A stretch of 64,000 bases of DNA from Tanypteryx hageni (Eukaryota > Arthropoda > Insecta > Odonata > Petaluridae): NCBI GenBank assembly GCA_028673005.1, contig CM054116.1, positions 76,086,572 to 76,150,571 of the forward strand, written 5' to 3'. Made by a program: the position numbers and the translations under genes. The notes under the pieces were generated by a model. That model worked only from the letters and a program-made list of their open reading frames with translations, was not told the DNA's origin and did not search any database. This document shows, piece by piece, positions 1 through 14,949 of the stretch; position 1 is the stretch's first letter; each line of letters starts with the position of its first letter.

Positions 1-2804
1 GAGGGGCGGAGAGAGGGAGAGGGATGGCGTATTCGTTGGTGCGGTGGCCCGTGGCGGCGGAGTTTGTAAGAAATGTCGGATGGGGGAGAGGTGAGTGAGT
101 CGTCATTTGTGGGTGTCGGGAAGGGACGAAATGGAGTGGTATATGGAAGATGTCGGAGCATCGGAGGGACGAGGGAGGAAGGCGTGCAGTGAGCGTGTTG
201 AGAAAGGGAGAGGGGAGGACGTTTTGAGGTCTCTCGGGGAGGGTGGGCTCACGCAAATCAAAAGAGATTCGCTTGATAGGCGTCCAAGGTAAAGCTGATG
301 GTCTCATCAACGTGTTGCCCCCACTCTCCCGGGCCCTAATAACCTCTTCCTCCTGCCCGTCCTACCAGAAGTCTCCTTCGCGTCCCTCCAGTCACTCGCC
401 CTTCTCTCCCTCGCTCCTCCTAGTCTTCTATCTCTCGAAGAAGGTCGTGTTTATTTTTGTCGAGAGGGAGGGAGAGATAAGGAGAGAGAGAGTGTGTGTG
501 GGGGGGGGGGGGGGGTGACGGGAGCCTTTGAGCGTTTGAATGGGCCGAGTCCCGTCAAGTTTGAATATTAATATCTAGGTGGCGAATTAAAAAAAGTGAC
601 GAGTCGAAAAACGCGGGTTTTGTTTGTTTAGCATTAGTGAGTAAGTCAGGCGGTGATTTATTTACTCGTTCTCCGCGCGAAAGCTGGATCTTGTGTGTTA
701 AAGTCGTTTTAAAGCTTTGCTAATCCGAAAAGAATTATTGCGAAAAGCGATAAACTTCGAGTTGCAATCGGCAGCCATTTTTTGAGGTTTTTTATGATGC
801 TTCCCACTTTCAAGTTTCGGAGCGGAAGTTGTAATTACGATTTTTTTTCAAATTGAAGCGAAAACTGTGTACCTTTTTAATGGCTCACTTAAAGAAAATT
901 AATTTAATTTCAGCTTAATTAAGAAGTTATGTTATAAATATAATATGTCATTGGCCAATCTGGAAAGACTTGTCCCTTAGACGTAAATTGCGAGGAAGGA
1001 AGAATTCCTTTCGAATATATTCCATCCTGTCGGCTTCATTACCGTGTTAATAAGCCGATGAGGGGAAAAAAATGTCAACAGAGTTGTTTCCCGTCCTAAA
1101 AGAGTTGTTTCGTCGCGGCAATCAGTGACGGGAGAAATTATTTCGATTTTCAAAGAATCCACCGGCAGTTTTTTTTTTTTTAATAATGCAAAACAGGACC
1201 AGCAACTTCCACCCAAGCGCGAATTTATTTTTGGAAGAAAGATCGAAGCCCGTCCCGAAAAGGTTCGCGTCGCACTTAAAAAACAATTTAAAAATCTCGC
1301 GATCGTTCATGTTAGTCCGAACGGCGGGCACAGCATCGGCATTTTTGCGAGGATATATTCGCCCCGTCATTTGCGTATATCCCGATCCTCTTTGAAGCCG
1401 AATTAAAAAAAAAAGCGTTCAATGCGAACCGGTCTCCTGATTTTTTTCGGACCGGGTTTGTAAGAAAAAGGGACGAGTGGAGGGAGAGGAGGAAGGAGGA
1501 GAAGGATGGGAGGGACATACACGAGCGGGGATGGCTAGTCGACGTCTCGAGACGAAGAGGGAGTGTGGGAGAGAGAGGAAGGAATTGAGAACTATCCGTA
1601 CTAGAGAGAGAGAGAGAGAGGGAAAGTTTCGAGTCACGACATATCTCTTGCAAATCGCAGAACCTCAAGGAGGAGTTCTTCTTCCTCCTCCTCGCTCTTT
1701 AATTTTTTTTTGCTCATCTCTACCGGGTAACCTAACGACTCTGTCCGAGACGATGGCGAGGATCTTTATATCTACGCAGCTCCCTCTAGATTTGTTTTAA
1801 TTCTTTCACGCACCCGTCCTATTATGCATAATATACATACATTAATGCTAACGCTCGCAAAAATACGCTTACGTGTCCGTGTGTTTCGACGGATTCTCTG
1901 TTTTGTCGAAAATATTTGCCTTCGTACTCGTCTTGAGAAGGGACGCGCGTTTATCACGCTGGGGATGACCACGTATGATAGCATTATTTCTCGAGGGGGA
2001 GGAAATGAAACAAAAGGCTTGGTAATTGCGGTCATAATTTCGTAGCAAATGCGACGTCTCCCTCTCTCCTATTCGTTAGTCATTTTTTTGCGATGGATGT
2101 CTCGCGAGTCGGCTTTTCTATTCCTCTGCTTCTGTCTCCTAGTAGCCAGAAGGGATATTTAACTTGGTTCATTTAATCTAGTCACGTATGAGGGGAAAGT
2201 GATTTTTAATCGACTTGGCCGATAAACGTATTTAGTTTTTTTCGCAAAATTATAATCTATTGGAGAACGCTTTGACTTCGAATCGATTTGTTTATTTACA
2301 GCGGATGTCTATGTTGGTTTGACGTGTCACTATATTAGGATCGTTTTTGTTTTCGCGCTACCTATCCGTGGTCATGTTTTTCGAGAGAGAAATTTCTAAT
2401 CGTTATTTTGCAATCCATTCGAGAATAGAATCCCCACACAATACTACTTCGCAGCTTTCCTCGTATTTCATACCAGCTCTTGTAATCAATCCCGCGAGAT
2501 ATTCTCTCGCCGCCAGGCATTCTAGAAGAAATCTTAAACATTTTTCCTGTTCGCAAAATTTGTTTCATATTTTACAGCAGCAGGAATGTGTCGCCGGACG
2601 CCTGAAGGTATTTGAAATTCTTGGAAGTGTTCGAATCGGCCAACCTCTCTTTTCCTCAAATTCCAAATTCGCACCCCGCCCACTCGAAGGCTATCCGATT
2701 CGCAGGTAACAAATCGATGGCGGAATTCGGCGGAGGGTGCGTAGAGAGGCCTACCCAACAAATTACAAGATTCGTATAATTTGTCCTCCAAAAGGATGGC
2801 TCTT

Positions 2805-2960
2805 TAGTGTAGGGATTCCCAACCTGGTGCTCGCGAGCACAGCTCTGCTCTTTGACAGTCTAAACCTGCTCTTTTCCCATGCTTCAAATAGTATTCCCGA
2901 GCTGCAGGGTTTTGTTTCCATAATTACTATAATTTTTTATTATACTCATCGGCAGCTTGT
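2805..2960 (+). mobile_element. Possible old hAT-like element end
   Basis: The stretch GTGTAGGGATTCCCAACCTG, followed by GCTCGCGAGCACAGCTCTGC, resembles the terminal part of hAT non-autonomous elements, which often begin near CAGNGGTTCCCAACC. No matching right end was found by eye, so length and class are uncertain. Confidence 0.22.
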
Positions 2961-5900
2961 GTTATTGTCTTAATGATTCAAATTTTAAACTGCGCATGCG
3001 CTGGTACTGAAACAAACGCCTGCGCAGCTACGATAATGCCTCGTCTAGGAACTGCTCGCTTTCCTGAGTCGTCGGCGAAGAGGCATGGCAGAAAAGTGCT
3101 TTAAGCGTCTAGTCTCTAAAAAAGGTTATTTATAAAAATTCCTTTTTATATTGTCACTTTTTCTCTCTAATATGTGTTAAACGTCAGGAATAACTATGGC
3201 GTTGGTTTTTTTTGCTCTCTTGAGCTTCAAGTATATAAATCGTTTAATATGAAAAGATCGAGAAACCCCAGCTTTATTGGGAGAAGTAGCCGCTTACCAT
3301 CTCCAAAAATGTGTGCAGCGACAGAAATCGGCCGGTTAGGGCGCGGAAAAAAACTCGAATCCTAAGCAATATGTCTATCATCGAGCAATTTCAATGAGGT
3401 GACAACTCTGGAACGAGCTCTCTCCTCCTAGAAAACTGCTCCGGGCACCTTTTTTGGGGGAACGGAGAGTAGCCGGTTTTAGGTATTCCGTAGTTGGTTT
3501 CAGCCTTTAGGGCGTCGCTATATATTCCTCCTCTCGGTCAAGGCGGGTAAACGGAGGGCGTGCACACTCGACGATTGAAACAAATTGTCGGCATCGCCCT
3601 TGAACCGAGTCGTTCTTTTTGATTTTGCAAGATAAAGAAAGGCGCGACCGGAGGGAGAGGGGAGAAGGAGGTTCGAGGGACTGTTGGATGTATGGGAATG
3701 GGAGTTCCCGTGGGAAAGCGAGGAAGGAGGCGTGGGTGGACGGTGGAAACGAACCCATGTCCGTTTGTGTCTATAAATGTGGAAGAGGAGACGCGCAGGT
3801 GAGAAGTAGGTGTCTCTTAATGATCGCGAACTGTCCGTTCAGATAGTATCCGGCTCTCGATGATTATATTTTAATCTCGTTTTACAGTTCCATTTATTAG
3901 CATGCCTATTACTACTCCCCACGCTCCTTTGGTAACCATCCTTATATTGGCTTTGCTTGAGACGTTCGTCTTAATCGGACAAAATTGAAACCATCAACAT
4001 CAAAAAACTCATGGCTCGTAAAAAAATTCAATAGAATTTGCGTGTTTAAACTCGGACGCCGTTTCATCCCCGCCGTTGCCATCTCTTAATCCGTTACCTT
4101 TCAGATTCAAACACGGAGGACGAAGCGCGAACTGGCCGGGCGATAATAAAAGATCCGTATCTTCAAAAGGCGTCTTTTTTTGGAGACTCTCGAAGCGGAT
4201 CTCATTAGATATTTTACGAGCGCGTGTATCCGTGAAAAAAAGAGCATCGCGTAGGCAGATACATGTCTCCCGACAAACAAAAAAATACGGACGTTATATT
4301 TTTACGACCGTGTCTTATTTTATGGTAAGTTCGATAAGCGAGGCACGCATTGCGCGCGGGGAAGGAGAGTGGAATGAAAAAAAGATCATTGTCACTAGAG
4401 CGTTGCCGCACTACGGGCATTCGGAGATTTTTCGCACCTGAATAAAAAAATACTTTCATTTATCTATCATCGTCGTCTTCCTGCGGTTGCCTCGGAAACC
4501 AGCGAGAGTAGTTCCGAGAATAGTTTTTTCCAAGACCCCTTTCCTCGAGGCGCCCGCCCTTCTTTTGTTTTCCTTTTTGGCTGCGAGAGTGGACATCCGT
4601 GAGGACACTCCCGCACGAGGGACAACGATGACCGTAGGGGTAGAATCTTCTCGGCGAAGATGGCACATCTCTTCCACCCTCTCTCTAGTTTTTCTTCTTT
4701 CCTTAACGAGATTTTTCACCAAAGTGTCCCCTTCCTTCCACTGAGGAGCAGGGGGAGGGAAGTGGAGGGTTTCTATCCAAGGTCAACATGGTTCGGAACC
4801 ACCGCGTGTGTCACTTATATACGGTCCTAAGGTCAGTGGGGAATTGAAGATGTGCAGGAATTTGAGCGCGCCTCCCGTTTTATTGCCGCCGTCGCGTAGC
4901 GGACGACGGGGAAACGAGAGGGAGATTTTAAGTCCGTGATTCCCGATATTTCTTTTTTTTTTGCCGGACTGTGCAGAAAGAATCTTTTTTTCGTGTATAT
5001 CCTTCGCCAACAGAAGGGTAAAAAGGAGTTCCGTCTCTCAAGCTCTAGGAAAGGAGCGGTAAAACCATGGCATGCGATCACAACTTATCCGACCGGCGGT
5101 GGTATGATAAAAAATATCCCCCGATTCTAATACGATTTCCTATTACTCGCGTAAAATATGTTGATTAAATTTTCCTCGCAAAGTTTCGCTAAAAATTTGT
5201 TTCGATTGTCGTTTTCCGGAAGAGATTAAATATTTAATTTCGAAATCCTTCCCCGAATCCTATTTAAGCACTCGCAAATTCTAACGCGAATCACCGCGTA
5301 AAAATTTTGCCCTCCCCAGCCTTAAATGAAAAATCGGCAGATGGTTGTTAGATGTTTGTTGCTCAAGGCAGTCTTATAACTGCAACGTAATTGAGAAATT
5401 AGTGGCATTCGATGTGAAATTTAACATCGACATCTCTTGCACTTATCAATATCAAATCATAGGTATGGTATGAGTTATTCGATAATTGTTGCCTTTTTGG
5501 TATTGTATGCCTCATCCAAGTTAGGTTAGTTGCTCAAAGACCTGAACAATTTTTATTCATTCGATGATAGACAATCTTTAGGTAGGTTTTGGTGCATCGC
5601 ACCCCCTGCCACCCACCAATTTGGTGAATTGCAGGGTAACATTTAGTTGTCGCATTAATTATTTAGCAGTATGTAAAATGAAATAAACTTTAAAATAGGA
5701 ACCCATTCCTTATGATGCCGGCATATCGGTATCGGTTGACGTTCTTAGATGTAAATGGTCGTAACACGCGGAAAAAAATACCTGCCTGGGAAACAGATGA
5801 TAGTAAACTGTTTTACATTGGCGAAGTGTAACCGTACGATAAAAATCACCCTCTTAAACTTCCTGAATCGATACTGAACGCGCCACCGTGAATGTATTCA

Positions 5901-8900
5901 AGGCGTGTAAGGGTTTTGCAATTTCTGTCTGCACGATCCGCGAGTTTTATTTTTATCCCCGTCGAAACAAAACAAAATAAGAGTAGAAAGTTTCCGGAAG
6001 GTATTTAAGAAAATCTTTTAACGTATAATGTCCTGGAGGCACCGAACATATTAACAAAAGTTTAAAGCGATGACGGTTAAATCGTTTCATAATAATAGTT
6101 GCTTGCCCAGTTGAATCAACGGCAATCAACACGTAAATAGAGATACGTGATGTAAATCCGATACACTTACTCCATCAGCGGCAATCAAGTTTGTTTACAT
6201 TTCTCTTTCAATAACCCTTCCTCTCATATTAAGAAATTACGATTATTAAAAAATAGTGGTAGGTCAGGTTCTCCCACGTCTCGATCCAACAACGCGTCAT
6301 CCCATGGGAAGTTGGAGTCTTTTTTTTTTAACAGACTAAATAATCGCTTCGAGTCTAAGATAATCGTTGAGTAACCAAGCGGATTCCGATGTTCTCAGCA
6401 GATAGCCTATATAAGGGATAAATTCCGAGAAAAAGAGAGAGAGAGAAAGGTGTCTCGCCCCTCTCCTCCGACATGTTGGAAGGCTGGGAAGGGAACGCGA
6501 AGGAAGACGGATGGATCAGGAGTCGAAGGGTTGGAGTCTTTGCGCGAAAGAGGGGGAGTTCTCCCCCGACCCCCTCTCCCCCGCCATCCCAACCATCCCT
6601 CAACGAACGGCGAACCCCGCCTCCTTACGCGATATGTATCGCGAACGACTCGGGGAAGGCAGGGAGGAGCGTTGTTTGTGTGTGTACGTCTCCCTTCTCC
6701 AGGAAGAATTTATTCCCACCATCGGGGAATGGCATTGAAAGATGGATGCTGGGAGGAGAAAAGTAGAGAGAGGGAGAGACGGGGAGCGAGAGGATAAGGA
6801 AATATAAGAAGAAGAAGGAGTTGGAGGGATGCGATGGTGGAAATTGAGAAAAGGGAAGGCGGGAATTCTCGGAGGTTGTAAACTTAATAAGGTGGGTTGG
6901 AGGATGAATTTATCGCCGTTTCTATAAACCTCGGTTCGGCATTTTTATAATAACCCGAGAATCCTCCAGGAAGGTAAAATTCCACGATCGCGTCTATTAA
7001 ATTTAATTTATCTAAAATCGATATTACGTTTTGAATTGACCCGCGGTTATTTTTCTAAAGTAATGGCAATTATCAAACAATAAAATGGCCTTTCGGTTTA
7101 ATTTTGATCGAAAAATACCTGATTTTTTAATACTAAAGAGAAATTGAGAAATTATAGTGCTCTCCAGTTGTACCGCGAGTTTCTGATGAGAAATCCCTCA
7201 CGTCATAAGGTCGCCCGAGGTACGATCCCATTTTTTTAATTTATTATTTCAAACGCTTCAAAAATACGAAAGTGCTGAAAACTATGTTAATACAGCAAAA
7301 GTGGAACTTTCTAAGGTCAGCGCAGAATGCGGAGAGAAGTAGGAAGACCCGCGGTAATCGTAGGGTAAAGCGAACGAAATGGACTGAAAGTTGAAGTTGT
7401 TTAGCGTCTATTTAGCCGCTTTATAGCGAATAAAGCTGAATTTCAAAACCCATCGCAGCAGTCCGGTTAGGCGGCATCGTTCGAGCGGGAAAGAAAGCTT
7501 TCCGAAAAAAACGTCCGTACCTTTCCCTTCCGCAAATATAACAAACCGTTGTGTTTTTCTCGACGGAAAAACACATCACGAAAATAATACGTCCGTTTTG
7601 AGACTTTTATTTTACTGCTCGAGGAAAATTAGGAAAGGTTCATAATTTACGGTTCGAACAAAAAAAACTACAATCTTTTTAGAGAAACAAGGAGGAAAAC
7701 GATAAAAAAGAAATGCCCAAGGTTGTCGGTTAAAGGCCTCGGAGGCGAAAATTGTTCGGAGCATCGGAAAATACGCGGAGATTCAACTATCGTTTTCGAA
7801 GAAGGCCTTAAAAGAAGACTTTTTCTCCGATCCATAATGGATACGTGCGAAAGAGGGAGGAGTCGAAGATATGGCACAAAGAGGAAAAGCAAATGCTCGT
7901 CTTATGGAGAGTAGGGATAGTCGATTGTGGGGAGGTGCGTAACATAGGGGAGGGAAGGGGGAATATGGGGGTAGGAAGATGCCCCACCGCCTCGTATTAC
8001 GTTATGCGCGTAACCAGTTATGTCAGGTCGAAGAAAAAAGGAGAAAGATAGGATTTAAGAGTTTGTGTGGGTAAGAGAAGGGTTTGCCAGGAGGAGGAAA
8101 GGGGGGGAGGGAATGGGGAGGTAGGGGAATGGGGAAGGGAGGGGGAAAGAGAGAAAGGGATAGAGACAGAGCCCGAGGGAATTTGAGAGGTAAAATACAA
8201 GGGGAAGAGGAGGGGTTTGAAAGAGGGAGGCGGGAGAAAATTGCACTGAGTAATGGGACGCGTGGGGTGAGACGTTTTTCAATGGAGGGAGATACATAAT
8301 GAGGCTGAGGGAAAGTATCGGGTCCTCCTGGAGACGGAGAGAGGAAGATGAGCGTCGAAGAATTAAGCGTGAAAGTGGCAGGCGTGTCGTTTATTTTTAC
8401 TTTTTCTTTTTCAACTTCTCGGACTGCTTCTTATAGCGAACCGGCACGGATCAGAGGGAGACCGGGTCGAGTCAGTCCGGACGCTACTTTAAAGGTAGCG
8501 TGTATTATGGACCTGTGAGACGGATATAAGAGCGTGTGTGTGTGTGCGTGAAAGGAGGAAGGTTGCGATGGTTACCCAGATCTGGGAGGCTGCCTGACGA
8601 GTCTTGTTGTTATATGCGGTGAGTGCGTGGGTGTCCTTACCGCTGTGTGATTCATTGGTTTAGGGATAACGGCTCAGATAGGGGAGGGGAAGGGGTGTGC
8701 ACGCGCTCAAAACTCGTCTCTTTCCTTCCCCTTCCTCCCCTCGTATTGTACCTCAACCTCACGCCACCCTCGACTCCCATAACTTCCTCTCATGGCGAAC
8801 CGCCATCCTCGAAACTTCCCCTTCACCTCTTCTTCAATCATCGTTTCTACCCTTCCCGTCCTCCTCCGTTCCTCCCTTTCCTCTCCTCACGACTCCTCTA

Positions 8901-11900
8901 ATGCATCGTGGTTTTCCCATAAGATGCGTCCATATACTTTCACCGTTAAAGCGAGGGGATTGTTTTCATCCCGGGTAAAAGGGAACTGGTTTTGCATTTG
9001 ATTTTTCTTTGCGTGCGTGAATGTGCCTGTGGTGGTGGAGTGTGTGTGTGCGAGATGCATCTCCGGGGCGCCTAAATGTTGCGTAATGTGGAATCATTAG
9101 GGCAACATTGTATGACGAGACATAATGCGCGTCTGCTAGTTCCCCTCTTGTTTTTCTTTCGATCGCTTAATGGCGTTTTGTGGTGGGAAGGTGAACTTTG
9201 TCGCACTTGTTTGTTTTCGTCAATTGTTTATGTAGGCCTGATATGCGAAAGTTTTACAAACACACTGCCTTAGGCGTGTGCGAGGCTCGCAAATCACGTA
9301 GGTAACATATCTGTAATGGAGAATCCATGAAATTCTTAGTTATACATTTTGTAATATTTATTTTGACGTAAAACGAGGTATTCTTCGTCATAATAAATTC
9401 CATGAATGTATATCCGTCTCCGATAAGTCTGTATATTTTTAATAGATTTGGATTCAAACTTTAAAAAAATATGATAGTATTCTCTTCATCAATATGTGAT
9501 TGTTTGTCACATTATATTCTGTATTTATTTTTGTATGAAATTTTTTCTTTGATAGTAGTTTATAACCTAATGGAACTGAAACTACCCCCCTTTCGTTGAA
9601 AAAAAGCTCTAAGGGGTAATATTCATGTGTATAAAACGTACAAAAAACCATTTCTATTCAGTGGACTCTTAGATTACTCGTGAAATTTTGTTATTTTCTT
9701 TTAGTGACACGTTTTTTTGTCTTTGTCAATGGAAATTTTATTTTAAAAAAGATAAAATACTGACAATAATCAATGCCTGTGTCAAGATAAACAACTTTAA
9801 CCCTCTTCCGAAACGTCTTTTTTTTCATTCTCACGCACATAGCATCGTATTTCCTAAAAAGCGAAGTTCGGTCAACTCCAAACTCAACTTCTTCTCGCCA
9901 AACACCCGTCGCTCTTTATTTCTGAACAAACCCGTTTTTTTGGTTTCGCGTGCCTAATATCACCTTAACGGCACCTCACCTTCGATGATTTAAGTCACTC
10001 CGAGAGCGCGGGGGAAAAAAATATCGCCGTTTTATAGCTTTCGGAAAAACATACTACTCGGTTCTCTCGGAAAAAAATAATATTAAAAAAAGCCGTGATT
10101 TATTTACGACGGAAGGTGGTAGAGATGCCGCCTAACTCTCTCTCTCTCTCTCTCTCATTTTCTGTCGCGGTTGACTCGTCTTCGATGTACGCTCGGTGGA
10201 CCCTCGAGGAACACGATCGCGCACACCTGGTTCCTACGCGACCCGCGCCTTCTCACCGCGACGCTCCACCAACATCGAGAAAGATTTTTTCGGAAATGGA
10301 TAATTTTTCTTACATGCTAGCCGTGCGGAAGCTTCGAACACCGGCTCTTTCTCCTCTTGGGCTGAGAGAGGAGGAGTAGTGAAAAAAATCACGCGAAGGA
10401 AGAAAGTTTTTTGACAAGCTGCCCACCGACGTGGGTTATGGGAGATGGGAAGAAAGAGGAGAAAGCGAACGATGTCGAGGGAAGAAATCGAAAACTAGTT
10501 GGAACGGGAGAAGAGACGGGGAAGCGGTGTTAAAAAAAGAAATATTCTCCCGGATCGATCGTTTTAATTGCTTTACGACCGCGTTGATCGGAAAAAAATC
10601 TTCACGATAAATATAAAATATGTTGGATGATGAGGAAGTTTTAATTTTAGAATGTGGAGAGGTGATTCTAAAATATGGTGGCATGGAAAATAAGCCCCAA
10701 AAATGGAATTATCTCAATTTTGCTTCTAGCGAAGGGATTGCACGAAACAGTCACGCGGCGCTTCTTCTCCAGTCGAATCAGAACGTTTTTTATTTCCTTA
10801 TTTTTTGATACGTAATACGTTCCTGTAAATGGAGAAGAGGCATTTGAATTTATAATGTCTAGTGTTTACAGGAGAGCCGTGGAAGGGTTGTTCCGTGCAT
10901 TCGTTCCTATATGTTTATTGCAAGTACGTTAGTAAGTTATCACATTTATTGACTGGAAGTAAAATTTTCAATAAAATCTTGTTCGTCCTTAAAGCTATCA
11001 TAATTCTGAACTTAAAGAGTTTATTTAAAGAGCTGGAGTTATTTTTAACAATAAAATTTTGCATAGAATTTTTATTGTGCAGTCGCAATAAAATATATTC
11101 CGTACTAATCTAAATTTACTGTGGGCCAGTCTCCGGCAATTCTCGAGGTCATATCTCAGATTTACACTCTCCGGTGACAACTTTCCGAATTCTTTACGGA
11201 AACTGTCACCTTCCCCAGAGGCGTCACGGATTTTAACCTACTCCGCGATTAACGCCGCGGAGCTTGGCGAGGTGTGGAGAAACGCGTACGAGGAAAGGAC
11301 TGCAAGGCTGCTCCGGAATAAATAACAAGGGAGCTACTTTTATAAAACGGATTAGGAAACAAGAGTGAAAATATCGGTCAGTGCTGAGAGCATCTCGGAG
11401 AACAAGAGCGAAGCGAGGTGATTACGATCCACTCGTCCCAGTTCGGAAATCGTTTTCCCAGCGCGAAACGACACGATGGCGATGATGCTTTGGACTACAT
11501 AAAAAAGAACAATGGTGTGGGGATTGGAAAGGAGATACACGCACGGAGAAATAGAGGCAGATATGTAGAGGGGGAATAAGGCGGAATGGTTGGAGAAGGG
11601 AGAGGTGGAATTATAAAGCGGGAAAGGGGGAGAGATACCTGGGCTGGTTCAAGTAGAGATCAGAGGAGGGTGTGGGGTTAAGGGGTCACGGAGGTCAGAG
11701 AGAAAGTTTCGCCTGCGATTGCAAACACTTTTGTGGGAGGAGTGGAGTGGGAAGAGGAGAGGGAAAGGGTGGTTAGGAGGAGGAGGAGAGAGAAATTTTT
11801 GTTTTCTTTTTGTTATTTTTCTCCGTCCCGAGTGGATGGGTGGGAATAAGTGTATCCGAGATACGGTAGGCGGAGGAGTGAGAGGATGAGACGTGAAAAA

Positions 11901-11974
11901 TGAAGGGGGACGTGTTGAGGTGGGAAAACGGGCACGGTTGTGGGACGGTAGTTAGAGAAATGGGCCTGATACGG

Positions 11975-12052
11975 AAATGGGACGGGTTCGGGAATGGGAT
12001 GGGTGCGGGAATGGGACGGGTGCGGGAATGGGACGGGTGCGGGAATGGGACG
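11975..12052 (+). repeat. 17-bp G-rich minisatellite
   Basis: About four copies of a unit close to GGAATGGGACGGGTGCG run head to tail, with single-base changes at the left edge. The + strand contains GGGACGGGTGCGGGAATGGG, which fits the G3N1-7 quadruplex rule several times over. Confidence 0.85.
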
Positions 12053-14949
12053 AGGACGGTGGTCAAAATGGGAAGGCGATGAGTACGAGAAAAGGGATAT
12101 GGGAGTGGAACGGAAGTCAGAACGGGAGTGTAACTGGTAGGTTATTGGAATATCTTGGAAATGAGACTCGAGCGGATAAACGTAATGAGTATGGGGTGGT
12201 AAGAAGAATGTGGACGGCAAATTGAAAATGGGTGAGCAAGAAAAAGCGAGCGTGGGGAGAATGCGACGGGCACGGTCGCGGATGCACCCGGTGGAGAGGA
12301 GAGGGAAGCAAGAGTAGAAAGAGAGATGGAGAGAAACTCCTGTTACTGTCTCGTGTCACTCCGCCTTTTGCCCACACGACTCGACGCACAGTCGTGTCCC
12401 TTTCACCGTCTCATCCCAATCTCTCGCATACTTCCCCATCTTGCCTCTCCTTTAATATAAAAGAATAGCCGTCCGCGCTGATCTTTATCTCATGGTCTCC
12501 TCACAAACACATGCAACCTCGTCCGCTCACCGAGGAATTATATTTTAACGACATAATCATCCCTTCCGCACAGGAGAGATCGTAAAGATTCTGACACGAT
12601 CTTCGAGCTTGAGGGTTTTGAGGTTATTTTTTTAAGGTGCAATGTTAAGTTTGTTTAACCTACTTAATTAAGGATGGTGTTGGCATTGAGTGGAGCACTT
12701 AATTTTAATTTTTTAATCCTTTCTGCGATGTCTTCTATCGATTTTTTGCGGGAATGTTCTTCTCTTGTCCTCCGTTAAATTCTAAGATAAAAAGGATTTT
12801 AATTCTTCTTCATTCATTATCGTGGCATCTTTTCCTTTTTCTCCTTTTGGCGGGCTTTTGGCCTCGATCCCAGCGGCACGTTCGTCATCTTCCTCTCGTA
12901 TCCTGGATAGCAAAGCTATTTTTTAAGTTTTTTTTCGTCAAGGATTTCGCGTTAATCCGGCTTTTTTCTTCTCCCCCATTCACACGAGCGGTCCCAACGG
13001 TTAGGATATGGTTGCTTTCGCTCTGCCGAATTTATGGCTCCGTTAAGGAGTATAATTAGCGTGATGGGCGTCGTAGTGTTACGTAAAACATGGACCCAAA
13101 CGTCAAGAAGGGGAAAAGATTATAACCCGCGGCCGGCCAAACCCGTGCCTTTACTTACCTCATTTGGAGTTTTTTTCCCCCAGAAGACGTGTCTCCCCGC
13201 CCATCTCTACCCGTCTCGTGCCCAGCATCCAGCCTCAGCTCCTCCAAGCCTATTTCCACGTACCATGTTACAACACGGCTCATCTCGTCTTAGACGACCG
13301 TTTCGCTCCTCCTTGATGCAACTATGTTTCTAGCTAGGTTAGCTCTTTATCAGAATGGCTCGTGGTCGTCCACATTCTTCCATCGTTTTTCCAAAAAAGC
13401 GACTTTTCCCTTCTCGCGCTAACGTAATCTGTCTCGTGCCCCGTCTCGATAACGAAATACCAGAACTCGATCATCACCGGCTTTTTTTTATTTTAGTGAT
13501 GTATTTTGTCCTCTTTAAAAACTTCTCACGGCGATTCGCTAAGGACGACTCCTACATCGATCATCCGACCTTCCACGACGAGTTTTCAACTCTTTCTTTG
13601 CGTTTTTTATTTCCTTTAGAAATAAAAATAAAAGGTTTATCCAGACATCTCGACTTTTTATTTAAACTTGAGAGTTTGTGTTATTTATTCGTCCTGTAAG
13701 TGGGTGCTAAGTCACTCATGGCCAACAGGGTGAATTATAGCCTGCGAATAAAAGTTAAAACCCGCGTCTTTTTCCTGGTCGTGAGTCAGTTTGTCGCTAA
13801 ACTCTCTCCATTTACACCCCCTACCAGTTTGAAAATAAAACCACTACGATATGATTTCGAGAGGAACTAATTGATAGTTTTCTTTATTTTGCAAGTGCAC
13901 TTTCGCCATCCTATAAACTGGAATCCATGACAACAGGTGCACAAGGCACGATTGTTTGTTGTGGCGTAGTTTTGTATCACAAAAGACTGTTGAAATTAAC
14001 CTCGCAAACTTCTGTTCGTCACAAGGAAATCCCACAGATAAAAATAGAGAATCATTAAGCATACTTTATGCTGCCAATTATAGTTAATTTTCCGAAAATT
14101 ATCATGAGAAAGTAAGGTATTATACGCAATCCGAATGAGTGAATTCACTCCGTGATTACAGTCAATTTCTTCTCTTCCTAGTCCGAAACTCATTTTATCA
14201 CCCACAAAAGTTCCTCAATTTTTTACTTCCATCATCCCGGCAAATTACCCTCGAGCCAACTTCAGGCCTTAAAAAAACACCTCCATAGATTATCCCAAAC
14301 ATGGCGGATCCGGGAGAGTGGCGGTGGAGAGATAGAAGACGGTTCCGTGGAAAAAATAAAAGGAGCCGTCTGCGCACACGCAGGCGAACGCGCACACACA
14401 CTCGAACGGTCGCTCTTCCTTACAGAAGAAGCGTCCTTGTCTCTCTCCACCTCCTCGCGCCTCAAGAGAAGTCCTTTTGGTCGCTTTCTTTACTCCGCTG
14501 CCCTTCCTCCGGAGAGACTTACTCACCACAGACACGTCGCGTAAGAGGAGAGTGGGGGTGTTCTCTTGGGCAAATGGGGTAAGGATAGTTGGTCATCAAA
14601 GGACTTCTTTCCCGCAATCTCGCTCTCATCTTTTCCTCTTCCCACGGCAACCTCTCCTCATCCTCATTCTCTTCTTCCTCTCTTTATCTACCTCTCCCGA
14701 TTCTTTCCCTCTGTCTCTCTTGCCCTCTTTCTCTTCCTCTACGTCTCCCTCTATATTAACGCTTGCCATCTTTTCTTTATATTCTAAAACTTCTTGTGTG
14801 GTTGTTTTATTGCTGAAGGGTTTTCCTAAGATGTTCTCACAAATATCCTTCTACTTTCGTTTCCAATTGTACTTTGTGATGCATGTTAAATTTTATTTAT
14901 TGCTTGTAAATAGCAGAGGGTTAGATAGAAGTCATGAGACTCGTCCTAA

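Larger units (their letters stand above)
1..14940. other. Gene-free stretch, upstream noncoding DNA
   Basis: I recognise no gene on either strand. The open frames are short, in repetitive or purine/pyrimidine-biased DNA, and resemble no family I know. Visible local structure: a 16-G run at 500-515, a (GA)n at 1604-1621, a CT run at 10136-10158, a possible hAT-like terminus at 2805, purine-rich blocks (8080-8170, 11560-11800) and the G-rich minisatellite near 12.0 kb (separate entries). The rest is unannotated. Confidence 0.6.

Noticed and set aside
12450..12470. TATAAAAG motif as a promoter
   Set aside because: No Inr, downstream exon or clustered sites support it; single TATA-like words are common here. 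TATATAAGG at 6409 was set aside for the same reason.
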